From: Actinobacillus sp.
Lineage (GTDB): Bacteria > Pseudomonadota > Gammaproteobacteria > Enterobacterales > Pasteurellaceae
Reading direction: 5' to 3'
Assembly: GCA_020026115.1 (NCBI GenBank)
Contig: JAHHQY010000013.1
Location: 1-30,783, forward strand
Length of the DNA stretch: 30,783 nt
Shown here: positions 22,655-29,528 of the stretch, piece after piece
Numbering within the stretch: position 1 is the stretch's first letter
How the letters are laid out: each line of letters starts with the position of its first letter
The notes under the pieces: generated by a model
The model's input: only the letters and a program-made list of their open reading frames with translations
Told to the model about the DNA's origin: nothing
Database searches by the model: none
Program-made: the position numbers and the translations under genes

Positions 22655-23245
22655 ATGGAATTTCCTGTTTTTGAAACTCTGTGTTTAGAAAATGGTAAGG
22701 TGAAAAACTTAGCATTCCATCAAAAGCGTATGCAAAAAACGCAAGCGCAATTATGGCAAAAAACGCACTTTTCAAAAAAATTTCATCGGCTTTTTGAAGA
22801 GCTTTCCCAAGGCCATCATCTTGCGCCAAAAGGCTTATATCGCTTGCGCATTGCTTATAACGCACATGATTTTGTTATGCAAGTTTTCCCTTATCAAAGA
22901 AAAAAATATACGAGTTTTCAATTAGTTAATGGCGATCATTTGAATTATGCCTTGAAATACAGCAATCGTGATGCCTTAAATGCGTTATGCTTGCAAAAAG
23001 GGAAAGCCGATGAAATTTTAATTGTTAAACAAGGCAAAATTACCGATTGCAGTATTGGAAATGTTGTTTTGCGTGCAGGAGATAAGTGGTTTACGCCGGA
23101 TACACCTTTGCTTGAGGGGACGCAACGCGCTTATTTATTACAACAAGGGAAAATTTTTACGCGAACAATTTATGTCGAGGATTTAGCACAATTTAGTGAA
23201 ATTCGTTTAATCAATGCGTTAAATCCTTTAGAAGAAAACGGGTAG
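22655..23245 (+). CDS. Short class IV aminotransferase/lyase, probable aminodeoxychorismate lyase
   Basis: A 196-residue PLP fold-type IV protein. LKYSNRD around Lys101 aligns with the PLP-lysine region of E. coli PabC (LKHLNR), followed by DEILIVKQGKITDCSIGNVV, FTPDTPLLEGTQR and a family-like C terminus. The N-terminal small domain is some 55-60 residues shorter than in PabC. Location 2 bases after pabB suggests it releases pyruvate from aminodeoxychorismate to give 4-aminobenzoate. Similar short proteins occur beside pabB in Haemophilus. Function by context; a different PLP activity is possible. Confidence 0.75.
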   Translation: MEFPVFETLCLENGKVKNLAFHQKRMQKTQAQLWQKTHFSKKFHRLFEELSQGHHLAPKGLYRLRIAYNAHDFVMQVFPYQRKKYTSFQLVNGDHLNYALKYSNRDALNALCLQKGKADEILIVKQGKITDCSIGNVVLRAGDKWFTPDTPLLEGTQRAYLLQQGKIFTRTIYVEDLAQFSEIRLINALNPLEENG

Positions 23246-23263
23246 TCGAAAAGAAATCCATTT

Positions 23264-23291
23264 AAAAGCGCTCCAAAAAGAGCGTTTTTTT
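23264..23291 (+). terminator. Terminator of the pabB operon
   Basis: AAAAGCGCTC, loop CAAAAA and GAGCGTTTTTTT, 18 bases after the stop of the lyase gene. Confidence 0.9.
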
Positions 23292-23303
23292 AAATCCTTT
23301 ATA

Positions 23304-23350
23304 ACTTCAAATGGAGTAAAGGTAAAAAGCACAATGACTTCAAACGGAGT
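23304..23350. repeat. Tandem 14-bp direct repeat upstream of pflA
   Basis: ACTTCAAATGGAGT (23304-23317) and ACTTCAAACGGAGT (23337-23350) are 33 bases apart start to start, about three helical turns. Each unit is itself an imperfect dyad (ACT-x-CA...TG-x-AGT in the first). Paired transcription-factor sites are plausible; unknown factor. Confidence 0.55.
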
Positions 23351-23457
23351 GCGTTTTATAAGTGAGCCTTTTTTATCAATAAAAATAAATAGTTATATGT
23401 TCATTTAATCAGTTAATTGAGGGGCGGATAATTTTTGATAAAAGAAAAAGACAAAAA

Positions 23458-23467
23458 ATCGGCGCGA
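23458..23467 (-). repeat. Dispersed 10-mer repeat copy, one mismatch
   Basis: ATCGGCGCGA preceded by an A/T tract, intergenic upstream of pflA. Confidence 0.6.
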
Positions 23468-23572
23468 AGTGATGGGTAATGATCGAAAAGATCTTTTTAA
23501 AAAATTCATTTTTCCTTTTACCTTCTTTCTTATTTTAAGAAAGCGAAAGGCGATGGTTTTTGTAAGAAAGTT

Positions 23573-23581
23573 TGCTAAAAT
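23573..23581 (+). promoter_or_regulatory. Extended -10 promoter of pflA
   Basis: TGCTAAAAT, an extended -10 box, lies 34 bases before the pflA ATG; no clear -35 is present. Confidence 0.5.
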
Positions 23582-23615
23582 GCCCGACATTTTTATTTGG
23601 GGAAGGGAATTTCTT

Positions 23616-24356
23616 ATGGCAGTTGTTGCTCGTTATCATTCTTATGAATCTTGTGGAACCGTAGATGGTCCAGGTATTCGTTTTATTCTATTTTTACAAG
23701 GCTGTTTAATGCGTTGCCAATATTGTCATAATCGCGATACCTGGGATTTACACGCGGGCAAAGAAATTAGTGTTGAAGAGTTAATGAAGGAAGTGGTGAC
23801 TTATCGTCATTTTATGAATGCCACAGGTGGCGGAGTTACAGCTTCAGGCGGAGAGGCGATTTTGCAAGCGGAATTTGTGCGAGATTGGTTTCGCGCCTGC
23901 AAAAAAGAAGGCATTCACACTTGTTTAGATACGAATGGTTTTGTGCGTCATTATGATCAAATTATTGATGAATTAATTGATGTGACGGATTTAGTTTTAT
24001 TGGATTTAAAACAGCTTAACGACAATATTCATAAAAATTTAATCGGTGTTTCCAATAAACGCACCTTAGAGTTTGCTCAATATTTACAAAAGCGTGGTAC
24101 AAAAACTTGGATTCGCTATGTTGTTGTGCCAGGTTATACTGATTTTGATGATGATATTCATAAATTAGGGCAATTTGTTGCGCCGATGGAAAATGTTGAA
24201 AAAATTGAATTATTGCCTTATCACCGCTTAGGGGCGCATAAATGGGAAACCATGGGCGAAGAATATCAATTAAAAGATGTGCAACCACCAAGCAAAGAAT
24301 CCCTTGAACATATTAAAGAGATTTTGCAAAGTTACGGCCTTGAAGTGAAATATTAA
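23616..24356 (+). CDS. pflA: Pyruvate formate-lyase 1-activating enzyme
   Basis: Radical-SAM enzyme that installs the glycyl radical on pyruvate formate-lyase for anaerobic pyruvate cleavage. The start at 23616 (MAVVARYHSYESCGTVDGPG, 246 residues) is supported by GGAAGGGA just upstream and the family N terminus; a longer in-frame extension is not credible. The 4Fe-4S motif C-x3-C-x2-C is Cys30, Cys34, Cys37; the GGVTASGGEA motif and the late LLPYHRLG follow. pflB is not in the window, so the gene is transcribed alone here. Its stop shares bases with the stop of the convergent dciA. Confidence 0.96.
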   Translation: MAVVARYHSYESCGTVDGPGIRFILFLQGCLMRCQYCHNRDTWDLHAGKEISVEELMKEVVTYRHFMNATGGGVTASGGEAILQAEFVRDWFRACKKEGIHTCLDTNGFVRHYDQIIDELIDVTDLVLLDLKQLNDNIHKNLIGVSNKRTLEFAQYLQKRGTKTWIRYVVVPGYTDFDDDIHKLGQFVAPMENVEKIELLPYHRLGAHKWETMGEEYQLKDVQPPSKESLEHIKEILQSYGLEVKY

Positions 24357-24670
24357 GGGCGAGAAGGCATCAATTTCGGGTCAATATAAAATAAAATTTT
24401 GCTTACTTGTGGATAGAGCCGTTGCGCGCAGGGTAATAAAGAAGATTGTTGTGCTAAAAAAGCATAACGTTCCATGGCATTAGCAACGTCAATGCGCAAA
24501 ATCCCATCTTTCGGTGCGTGAATGCGATAATTTTGACATAAATTTTCAGGCACCAAGCTGGCGATGTGTTGTTGTAACAAGGAATGATTTTGTTTTGTTT
24601 TCAAATTTTTTGAAAAGGGCGTGCTTTTTAATAACAGCTGAATGCTTTTCGGTTTGCTATAACGTGTCAT
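24353..24670 (-). CDS. DUF721/DciA-like protein, probable helicase operator
   Basis: A 105-residue basic protein of the DUF721 family. The central part (LQQHIASLVPENL..., DGILRIDVANAMERYAFLAQQ, VSKILFYIDPKL) fits the KH-like fold of DciA, which helps load the replicative helicase DnaB in bacteria lacking DnaC/DnaI. Location beside secM-secA is typical for this gene in gammaproteobacteria, but here it is transcribed divergently. It is short: the core domain is essentially all there is. No strong ribosome site is visible, so the start is tentative. Stop codons of this gene and pflA overlap in one TTAA. Confidence 0.7.
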   Translation of the reverse strand: MTRYSKPKSIQLLLKSTPFSKNLKTKQNHSLLQQHIASLVPENLCQNYRIHAPKDGILRIDVANAMERYAFLAQQSSLLPCAQRLYPQVSKILFYIDPKLMPSRP

Positions 24671-24719
24671 ACAATCTTTTCTATCAATGTAGGAAGGCGC
24701 AGAATCGTGCGGAATAATT

Positions 24720-24748
24720 ATGACATTGTAGCGAAATTCCGTTAGAAT
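24720..24748 (+). promoter_or_regulatory. Promoter of secM-secA
   Basis: ATGACA (24720-24725), 17 bases and TAGAAT (24743-24748), each one mismatch from consensus, about 40 bases before the secM start. Confidence 0.6.
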
Positions 24749-24786
24749 AGGCGAGTTTTTTGTGAATTTTTTGAAGGTTTATCACA

Positions 24787-25104
24787 GTGGTAACAGGGAA
24801 GTCTTATTTTTGGTCGCCTTTCTTTTTGGGCTTGCTTGCGATTTTTTCATTATCGCCAGCCCAAAATGACCCTGTGCAAAATTCAACGCAGAATGTTAAT
24901 AATTATGCGCAAATTTTCTTAACCCAATTCCAAAAAGAACGCGCTTCAAGAGAAAAACAAGTACAAGACATGGTTTTTTCTCTTTCTCATCTTTTTTTCT
25001 ATTTTGTGCCAAGTCACAGCAAAAATTCGGCGCGAGTGGTTAACCCTGATTTTCTTTTCGCTATTATTCGTGCAGGCCCTGCCTTTTTTATTCCTTTTAG
25101 ATGA
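24787..25104 (+). CDS. secM: SecM-type secretion monitor with divergent arrest peptide
   Basis: SecM is an exported peptide that stalls its own ribosome until pulled by SecA, thereby tuning secA translation. The 105-residue product starts at GTG (24787, AAGG upstream), has a signal sequence (about 5-25, ending SLSPAQ) and lies directly before secA. Near the C terminus Ile94-Arg95-Ala96-Gly97-Pro98 matches the E. coli IRAGP core including the key Arg and final Pro. The upstream Phe, Trp, Ile and Gly of the E. coli motif are not at their usual spacing, and seven residues follow the proline. Much shorter than E. coli SecM (170). Confidence 0.82.
   Translation: MVTGKSYFWSPFFLGLLAIFSLSPAQNDPVQNSTQNVNNYAQIFLTQFQKERASREKQVQDMVFSLSHLFFYFVPSHSKNSARVVNPDFLFAIIRAGPAFFIPFR
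25026..25035 (-). repeat. Dispersed 10-mer repeat copy, exact
   Basis: Exact TTCGGCGCGA preceded by an A/T tract inside secM, encoding N-S-A-R twelve residues before the Ile of the IRAGP arrest motif. Confidence 0.75.
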
Positions 25105-25111
25105 TATTTTT

Positions 25112-25136
25112 TTCAGTTTTTACTGAAGTGTTTTTT
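25112..25136 (+). promoter_or_regulatory. Hairpin and T run between secM and secA
   Basis: TTCAGT, loop TTTT and ACTGAA form a 6-bp hairpin 7 bases after the secM stop, with a T run three bases later. In E. coli the secM-secA hairpin hides the secA ribosome site; this one does not obviously cover AGAGAAG before secA. A weak attenuator is the alternative. Confidence 0.4.
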
Positions 25137-25162
25137 ATTTTTAAATTTTAAGAGAAGAAATT

Positions 25163-27853
25163 ATGTTAAGTACAATTGTGACCAAAATTTTTGGTAGTCG
25201 AAATGATCGAATTCTACGCAAATTAAACAAAAAAGTAGCCCAAATTAATAAATTAGAACCCCAATTTGAAGCCCTTTCTGATGAAGAATTAAAAGGCAAA
25301 ACTGCGGAATTTCGTGCGCGTTTAGCACAAGGTGAAACCTTAGAACAACTTTTACCTGAAGCCTTTGCAACCGTTCGCGAAGCCAGTAAACGTGTGTTAG
25401 GTATGCGTCCTTTTGACGTGCAATTGATCGGCGGTATGGTGCTAAATGGACGTAATATTGCAGAAATGCGCACAGGGGAAGGGAAAACCTTAACGGCCAC
25501 CTTACCTTGCTATTTAAATGCATTATCAGGTTTAGGCGTGCATGTGGTGACGGTGAATGATTATTTAGCGCGTCGTGACGCGGAAACAAACCGCCCTTTA
25601 TTTGAATTTTTAGGTATGACCGTTGGCGTTAATGTGCCAGGTTTAGCGCCAGAAGAAAAACGTGCGGCTTATGCTGCGGATATTACCTACGCCACAAACA
25701 GCGAATTAGGTTTTGATTATTTACGCGATAACCTAGCTCACAGCGCAGAAGAACGTTTCCAAAAAGCATTGCATTATGCTTTAGTCGATGAAGTGGACTC
25801 AATTTTAATTGATGAAGCGCGTACGCCATTGATTATTTCAGGCCCTGCGGAAGACAGCTCTGAACTTTATATTGCGGTAAATAAATTAATTCCTCATTTA
25901 AATTTTCAAGAAAAAGAAGACACCGAAGAATACACAGGTGAAGGGGATTACACCTTAGATTTAAAAAACAAACAAGCCAATTTAACCGAGCGTGGACAAG
26001 AAAAAATTGAACAACTTCTTATTCAAGAAGGTTTAATGCATGAAGATGAAACTCTTTATTCCCCAGCTCGCATTGCCCTTTTACATCACGTTTACGCAGC
26101 CTTGCGTGCAAATACATTATTTGAAAAAGACGTGGATTATATTGTGAAAGATGGCGAAATCATTATTGTTGACGAACACACGGGCCGTACCATGGCCGGT
26201 CGTCGTTGGTCAGATGGTTTACATCAAGCCATTGAAGCGAAAGAAGGGGTGAAAATTCAAGGTGAAAACCAAACAGTAGCTTCGATTACTTACCAAAACT
26301 ATTTCCGTTTATATGACAAATTAGCGGGAATGACCGGGACAGCAGATACAGAAGCATTTGAATTTCAACAAATTTATGGTTTAGAAACCATTGTTATTCC
26401 AACCAATAAACCGATGATTCGTGATGATCGTACCGATGTGATGTATGAAAACGAAGAATATAAATTCAATGCCATTATTGAAGATATTCAAGATTGTGTC
26501 GCACGTCAGCAACCGGTCTTGGTGGGGACAATTTCGATTGAAAAATCAGAAGCTTTATCTCACGCACTGAAAAAAGCCGGCATTAAACACAATGTATTAA
26601 ATGCAAAATTCCACGCTAAAGAAGCAGAAATTGTCGCGAATGCGGGCGAACCTGGCGCAGTAACGATTGCGACGAATATGGCAGGTCGTGGTACGGATAT
26701 TATGCTTGGTGGTAACTGGAAAGCGGAAGTAGAAAAATTAGAAAATCCAACAGAAGAACAAATTGCAAAAATTAAAGCAGACTGGCAAAAACGCCATGAA
26801 ATTGTAAAAAATGCAGGTGGTTTACATATTATCGGAACTGAACGCCATGAATCACGTCGAATTGATAACCAATTACGTGGTCGTTCTGGCCGTCAAGGCG
26901 ATCCAGGTTCTTCTCGTTTCTACTTATCTTTAGATGATGCTTTAATGCGCATTTATTTAAATGAAGGGAAATTAAACCTTATGCGTAAAGCCTTTAGTCA
27001 GCCTGGTGAAGGACTTGAATCTAAAATGTTGGCAAAAGTTATCGCGTCGGCGCAAGCGAAAGTTGAAGCGCATAACTTTGATGGACGTAAAAACTTATTA
27101 GAGTTTGACGATGTGGCGAATGACCAACGTCATGCTATTTATGCACAACGCAACGACTTATTAGATAACGAGCATTTAGGCGATACGATTAACGTGATTC
27201 GTGAAGATGTGTTTAACCAAGTTATTGACCAATATATTCCACCACAATCTGTTGAAGAAATGTGGGATATTCCAGGTTTACAACAGCGTTTAAAACAAGA
27301 TTTCTTACTAGATTTACCATTACAAAAATGGATTGAAGAAGATAATACTTTACATGAAGAAGTTTTACGCGAACGCATTTTAGAATCTGCCGTGCAAGAA
27401 TATAAAGCCAAAGAAATGTTAGTTGGCGAAGAAACAATGCGTAAGTTTGAAAAAGGCGTGATGTTACAAACCTTAGACGAACTTTGGAAAGAGCATCTTT
27501 CTTCTATGGATCATTTACGTCGCGGTATTCATTTACGCGGATATGCGCAAAAAGATCCAAAACAAGAATATAAACGTGAATCTTTCCAAATGTTTACTGA
27601 TATGTTGGACGCATTAAAATTACAAGTCATCACCACTTTAAGCCGAGTACAAATTCGTACGGAAGAAGAAGTACAAGCCGCGGAAACGGCTCGTCAAATG
27701 ATGGCAGAAAAACAATCAGGGCAATATCAAACAAACGATGCCTTAGCAGAGGAAAAAATGCCAGAGCGTAAAATTGGACGCAATGAGCTTTGCCCTTGCG
27801 GAAGTGGTAAAAAATATAAACATTGCCACGGTAATCGTACGAAAAAAGCCTAA
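25163..27853 (+). CDS. secA: Protein translocase ATPase SecA
   Basis: SecA drives secreted preproteins through SecYEG by ATP hydrolysis. The 896-residue protein has Walker A (TGEGKT, about 104-109), DEVDSILIDEARTPLIISGP, the preprotein crosslinking domain, NMAGRGTDIMLGG, RQGDPGSSRFYLS, and a C-terminal zinc motif with Cys877, Cys879, Cys888 and His889 that binds SecB and lipid. Length and all motifs are normal. Translation is presumably tuned by the upstream secM. A terminator separates it from mutT. Confidence 0.98.
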   Translation: MLSTIVTKIFGSRNDRILRKLNKKVAQINKLEPQFEALSDEELKGKTAEFRARLAQGETLEQLLPEAFATVREASKRVLGMRPFDVQLIGGMVLNGRNIAEMRTGEGKTLTATLPCYLNALSGLGVHVVTVNDYLARRDAETNRPLFEFLGMTVGVNVPGLAPEEKRAAYAADITYATNSELGFDYLRDNLAHSAEERFQKALHYALVDEVDSILIDEARTPLIISGPAEDSSELYIAVNKLIPHLNFQEKEDTEEYTGEGDYTLDLKNKQANLTERGQEKIEQLLIQEGLMHEDETLYSPARIALLHHVYAALRANTLFEKDVDYIVKDGEIIIVDEHTGRTMAGRRWSDGLHQAIEAKEGVKIQGENQTVASITYQNYFRLYDKLAGMTGTADTEAFEFQQIYGLETIVIPTNKPMIRDDRTDVMYENEEYKFNAIIEDIQDCVARQQPVLVGTISIEKSEALSHALKKAGIKHNVLNAKFHAKEAEIVANAGEPGAVTIATNMAGRGTDIMLGGNWKAEVEKLENPTEEQIAKIKADWQKRHEIVKNAGGLHIIGTERHESRRIDNQLRGRSGRQGDPGSSRFYLSLDDALMRIYLNEGKLNLMRKAFSQPGEGLESKMLAKVIASAQAKVEAHNFDGRKNLLEFDDVANDQRHAIYAQRNDLLDNEHLGDTINVIREDVFNQVIDQYIPPQSVEEMWDIPGLQQRLKQDFLLDLPLQKWIEEDNTLHEEVLRERILESAVQEYKAKEMLVGEETMRKFEKGVMLQTLDELWKEHLSSMDHLRRGIHLRGYAQKDPKQEYKRESFQMFTDMLDALKLQVITTLSRVQIRTEEEVQAAETARQMMAEKQSGQYQTNDALAEEKMPERKIGRNELCPCGSGKKYKHCHGNRTKKA

Positions 27854-27861
27854 TAAACGAG

Positions 27862-27889
27862 AACGGCAAAGGAAACTTTGCCGTTTTTT
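27862..27889 (+). terminator. Terminator after secA
   Basis: AACGGCAAAG, loop GAAA and CTTTGCCGTT followed by Ts. The T run ends one base before an ATG and 13 bases before the chosen mutT start, so a transcript reading through would fold just upstream of the mutT ribosome site. Confidence 0.88.
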
Positions 27890-27901
27890 ATGGAGGAAAT
27901 G

Positions 27902-28309
27902 ATGCAAAAACCATTAGTTAACGTGGCTGCGGCCATTATTCGTAATGAATTTGGTCAAGTGTATTTAACGGAACGTTTAGAAGGGAAAGATTTCGCTCAG
28001 GCATTAGAATTTCCTGGAGGAAAATTAAAACCAGGCGAAACGCCATTACAAGGATTAACTCGGGAATTAGAAGAAGAAATCGGTATTCAAGTTTTAAAAG
28101 CTGAATTGTTTAGCGAGTTTGATTTTGATTACCCGACAAAAATTATTCATTTTTATTTTTACTTAGTTGAAGAATGGGTTAATAAACCCTTTGGGCGAGA
28201 AGGGCAAAAAGGAATGTGGATTAACCAACAAGATTTAGATGCAAACCAATTTCCGCCGGCAAACTACGCATTGATTCAACGCTTACAAAAAGAGCAAAAT
28301 GAAAACTAA
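27902..28309 (+). CDS. mutT: 8-oxo-dGTP diphosphatase MutT
   Basis: MutT hydrolyses 8-oxo-dGTP and prevents A:C-type transversions. The Nudix box is complete (GGKLKPGET...RELEEEIGI). I choose the ATG at 27902 (MQKPLVNVAAAIIRN, 135 residues) because GGAGG at 27892-27896 is 5 bases away; an ATG at 27899 is too close, and upstream starts lie inside the secA terminator. secA-mutT order is conserved in gammaproteobacteria. A repeat-built hairpin follows the stop. Confidence 0.95.
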   Translation: MQKPLVNVAAAIIRNEFGQVYLTERLEGKDFAQALEFPGGKLKPGETPLQGLTRELEEEIGIQVLKAELFSEFDFDYPTKIIHFYFYLVEEWVNKPFGREGQKGMWINQQDLDANQFPPANYALIQRLQKEQNEN

Positions 28310-28317
28310 AAAGCCCT

Positions 28318-28327
28318 TCGCGCCGAA
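28318..28327 (+). repeat. Dispersed 10-mer repeat copy, exact
   Basis: Exact TCGCGCCGAA; left arm of the mutT/folB hairpin. Confidence 0.8.
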
Positions 28328-28336
28328 AGATTTATT

Positions 28337-28346
28337 TTCGGCGCGA
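28337..28346 (-). repeat. Dispersed 10-mer repeat copy, exact
   Basis: Exact TTCGGCGCGA; right arm of the mutT/folB hairpin. Confidence 0.8.
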
Positions 28347-28350
28347 AGAC

Positions 28351-28710
28351 TTAATTAACTAAATGACCTCGCTCAATTAAGATGCCCACACTTTCCGCTT
28401 CTGGCACCGCATTAGGCTTGTGTAATTTTAATCTTAGCCAAGGAATATGAAAGTCTTGCATCAACATATTCGCCACTTCATTGGCTAAACGTTCAATAAG
28501 TAAAAAAGGGCGAGATTGAGCAAAGTGAATGACCGCCTCGCTCACTTCAGCATAATTTAAGCAATATTGCACGTCATCGGTTTTGGCCGCTTGACGGCTG
28601 TCCCATGCGAGTTCTAAATCAAAAACAATTTTTTGTTGAATTTGCTGTTCCCAATCGTAAACGCCAATTTGTGCCATGGTGGTTAAACCTTGAATAAAAA
28701 TGCGATCCAT
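28351..28710 (-). CDS. folB: Dihydroneopterin aldolase
   Basis: Cleaves 7,8-dihydroneopterin to 6-hydroxymethyl-dihydropterin and glycolaldehyde in folate synthesis. The 119-residue protein has MDRIFIQGLTTMAQIGVYDWE with Glu21, LNYAEV with Tyr53, LIERLA with Glu73, and the catalytic Lys98 in LHKPNAVP. AGGAG precedes the ATG on the minus strand. It is divergent from plsY, a common gammaproteobacterial pairing. With the pab genes it makes two folate loci in the window. Confidence 0.96.
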   Translation of the reverse strand: MDRIFIQGLTTMAQIGVYDWEQQIQQKIVFDLELAWDSRQAAKTDDVQYCLNYAEVSEAVIHFAQSRPFLLIERLANEVANMLMQDFHIPWLRLKLHKPNAVPEAESVGILIERGHLVN

Positions 28711-28793
28711 TTTCGACTCCTAATAAATTGTAATGGCAGTATGCTAACAATTTTGAGTAAAATATACGAAATTTTTTTATTGGGAGAGGAAAT

Positions 28794-29417
28794 ATGACGA
28801 TTATTGCCCTATTTTATATGTTTTTTGCCTATTTAATCGGCTCCATTTCCAGTGCGATTTTATTATGTCGCGCCTTAGGTTTACCCGACCCACGCACGCA
28901 AGGATCGCATAATCCCGGTGCCACGAATGTGTTGCGCATTGCTGGAAAACGCGTTGCTTTAGCCGTATTTGTCTTTGATGTGCTAAAAGGAATGTTGCCT
29001 GTTTGGGGCGGTTATTATTTAGGCTTAAGTCAATTTGAATTAGGTATGGTGGCACTGTGCGCTTGTTTAGGACATATTTTCCCCATTTTCTTTCATTTTA
29101 AAGGCGGGAAAGGCGTGGCGACGGCATTTGGTGCTATCGCGCCGATAAGTTGGAGTGTCGCAGGCCTTACTTTTGGCACTTGGCTGTTCGTTTTTATCGC
29201 GACGGGCTATTCCTCGTTAAGTGCCGTGATAAGCGCATTATTCGTGCCTTTTTATGTATGGTGGTTTAAACCCGAATTTACCTTCCCTGTGGCCATGGTG
29301 TGTTGTTTAGTGATTTATTGCCATCACGAAAATATTCAACGCTTATGGCGCGGGCAAGAAAGTCGATTTTCCTTAGGTCGAAAAAATAAAGCGACAGAAC
29401 AAGAAAGAAAAAAATAA
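28794..29417 (+). CDS. plsY: Glycerol-3-phosphate acyltransferase PlsY
   Basis: Inner-membrane enzyme that moves an acyl group from acyl-phosphate to glycerol-3-phosphate, the first step of phospholipid synthesis. The 207-residue protein has several membrane helices and the family motifs GSHNPGATN (37-45) and FKGGKGVATAFG. The C terminus ends in a basic, lysine-rich cytoplasmic tail. GGGAGAGGA just before the ATG is a strong ribosome site. A one-mismatch dispersed repeat copy falls inside at 29137-29146. Confidence 0.96.
   Translation: MTIIALFYMFFAYLIGSISSAILLCRALGLPDPRTQGSHNPGATNVLRIAGKRVALAVFVFDVLKGMLPVWGGYYLGLSQFELGMVALCACLGHIFPIFFHFKGGKGVATAFGAIAPISWSVAGLTFGTWLFVFIATGYSSLSAVISALFVPFYVWWFKPEFTFPVAMVCCLVIYCHHENIQRLWRGQESRFSLGRKNKATEQERKK
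29137..29146 (+). repeat. Dispersed 10-mer repeat copy, one mismatch
   Basis: TCGCGCCGAT in plsY, encoding I-A-P-I; no A tract follows, so chance is possible. Confidence 0.4.
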
Positions 29418-29450
29418 GACGTTTAAATTTTGCGTGAGGTTAGAAAAATG

Positions 29451-29481
29451 TTGCGAATATTAAAAAAAAATATGCAATAAT
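29451..29481 (+). promoter_or_regulatory. Possible alaS promoter
   Basis: TTGCGA (29451-29456) and TGCAATAAT (29473-29481, extended -10-like) with a long 19-base spacer. Weak evidence; it is the best candidate in the 111-bp plsY-alaS gap. Confidence 0.35.
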
Positions 29482-29528
29482 ACCCCGTTTTATACAAAAT
29501 TTTATCGAAAATAAATAAGGTTATAGCA

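Larger units (their letters stand above)
23246..23615. other. Non-coding region between the pab operon and pflA
   Basis: 370 bases without a credible gene; an open frame running into pflA from 23469 has no ribosome site and odd composition. The region holds the pab terminator, a tandem 14-bp repeat (23304-23350), a dispersed repeat copy (23458-23467), a 12-bp palindrome AAAAGATCTTTT (23486-23497) and an extended -10 promoter for pflA. Confidence 0.6.
28316..28348. terminator. Hairpin made of two inverted repeat copies between mutT and folB
   Basis: CTTCGCGCCGAAA (28316-28328), loop GATTTAT and its complement (28336-28348) form a 13-bp perfect stem between convergent mutT and folB, only 2 bases from the folB stop. 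Position suggests a shared bidirectional 3' hairpin; no clear T run follows on either strand. Confidence 0.7.

Noticed and set aside
23340..23440. FNR site for pflA (ATCAA and TTGAT half-sites)
   Set aside because: Only isolated half-sites occur, without the TTGAT-N4-ATCAA spacing.
23469..23615. In-frame N-terminal extension of pflA
   Set aside because: The extension has no ribosome site, crosses the predicted promoter, and known PflA proteins start at the M-A-V-x-x-x-H-S-Y-E position.
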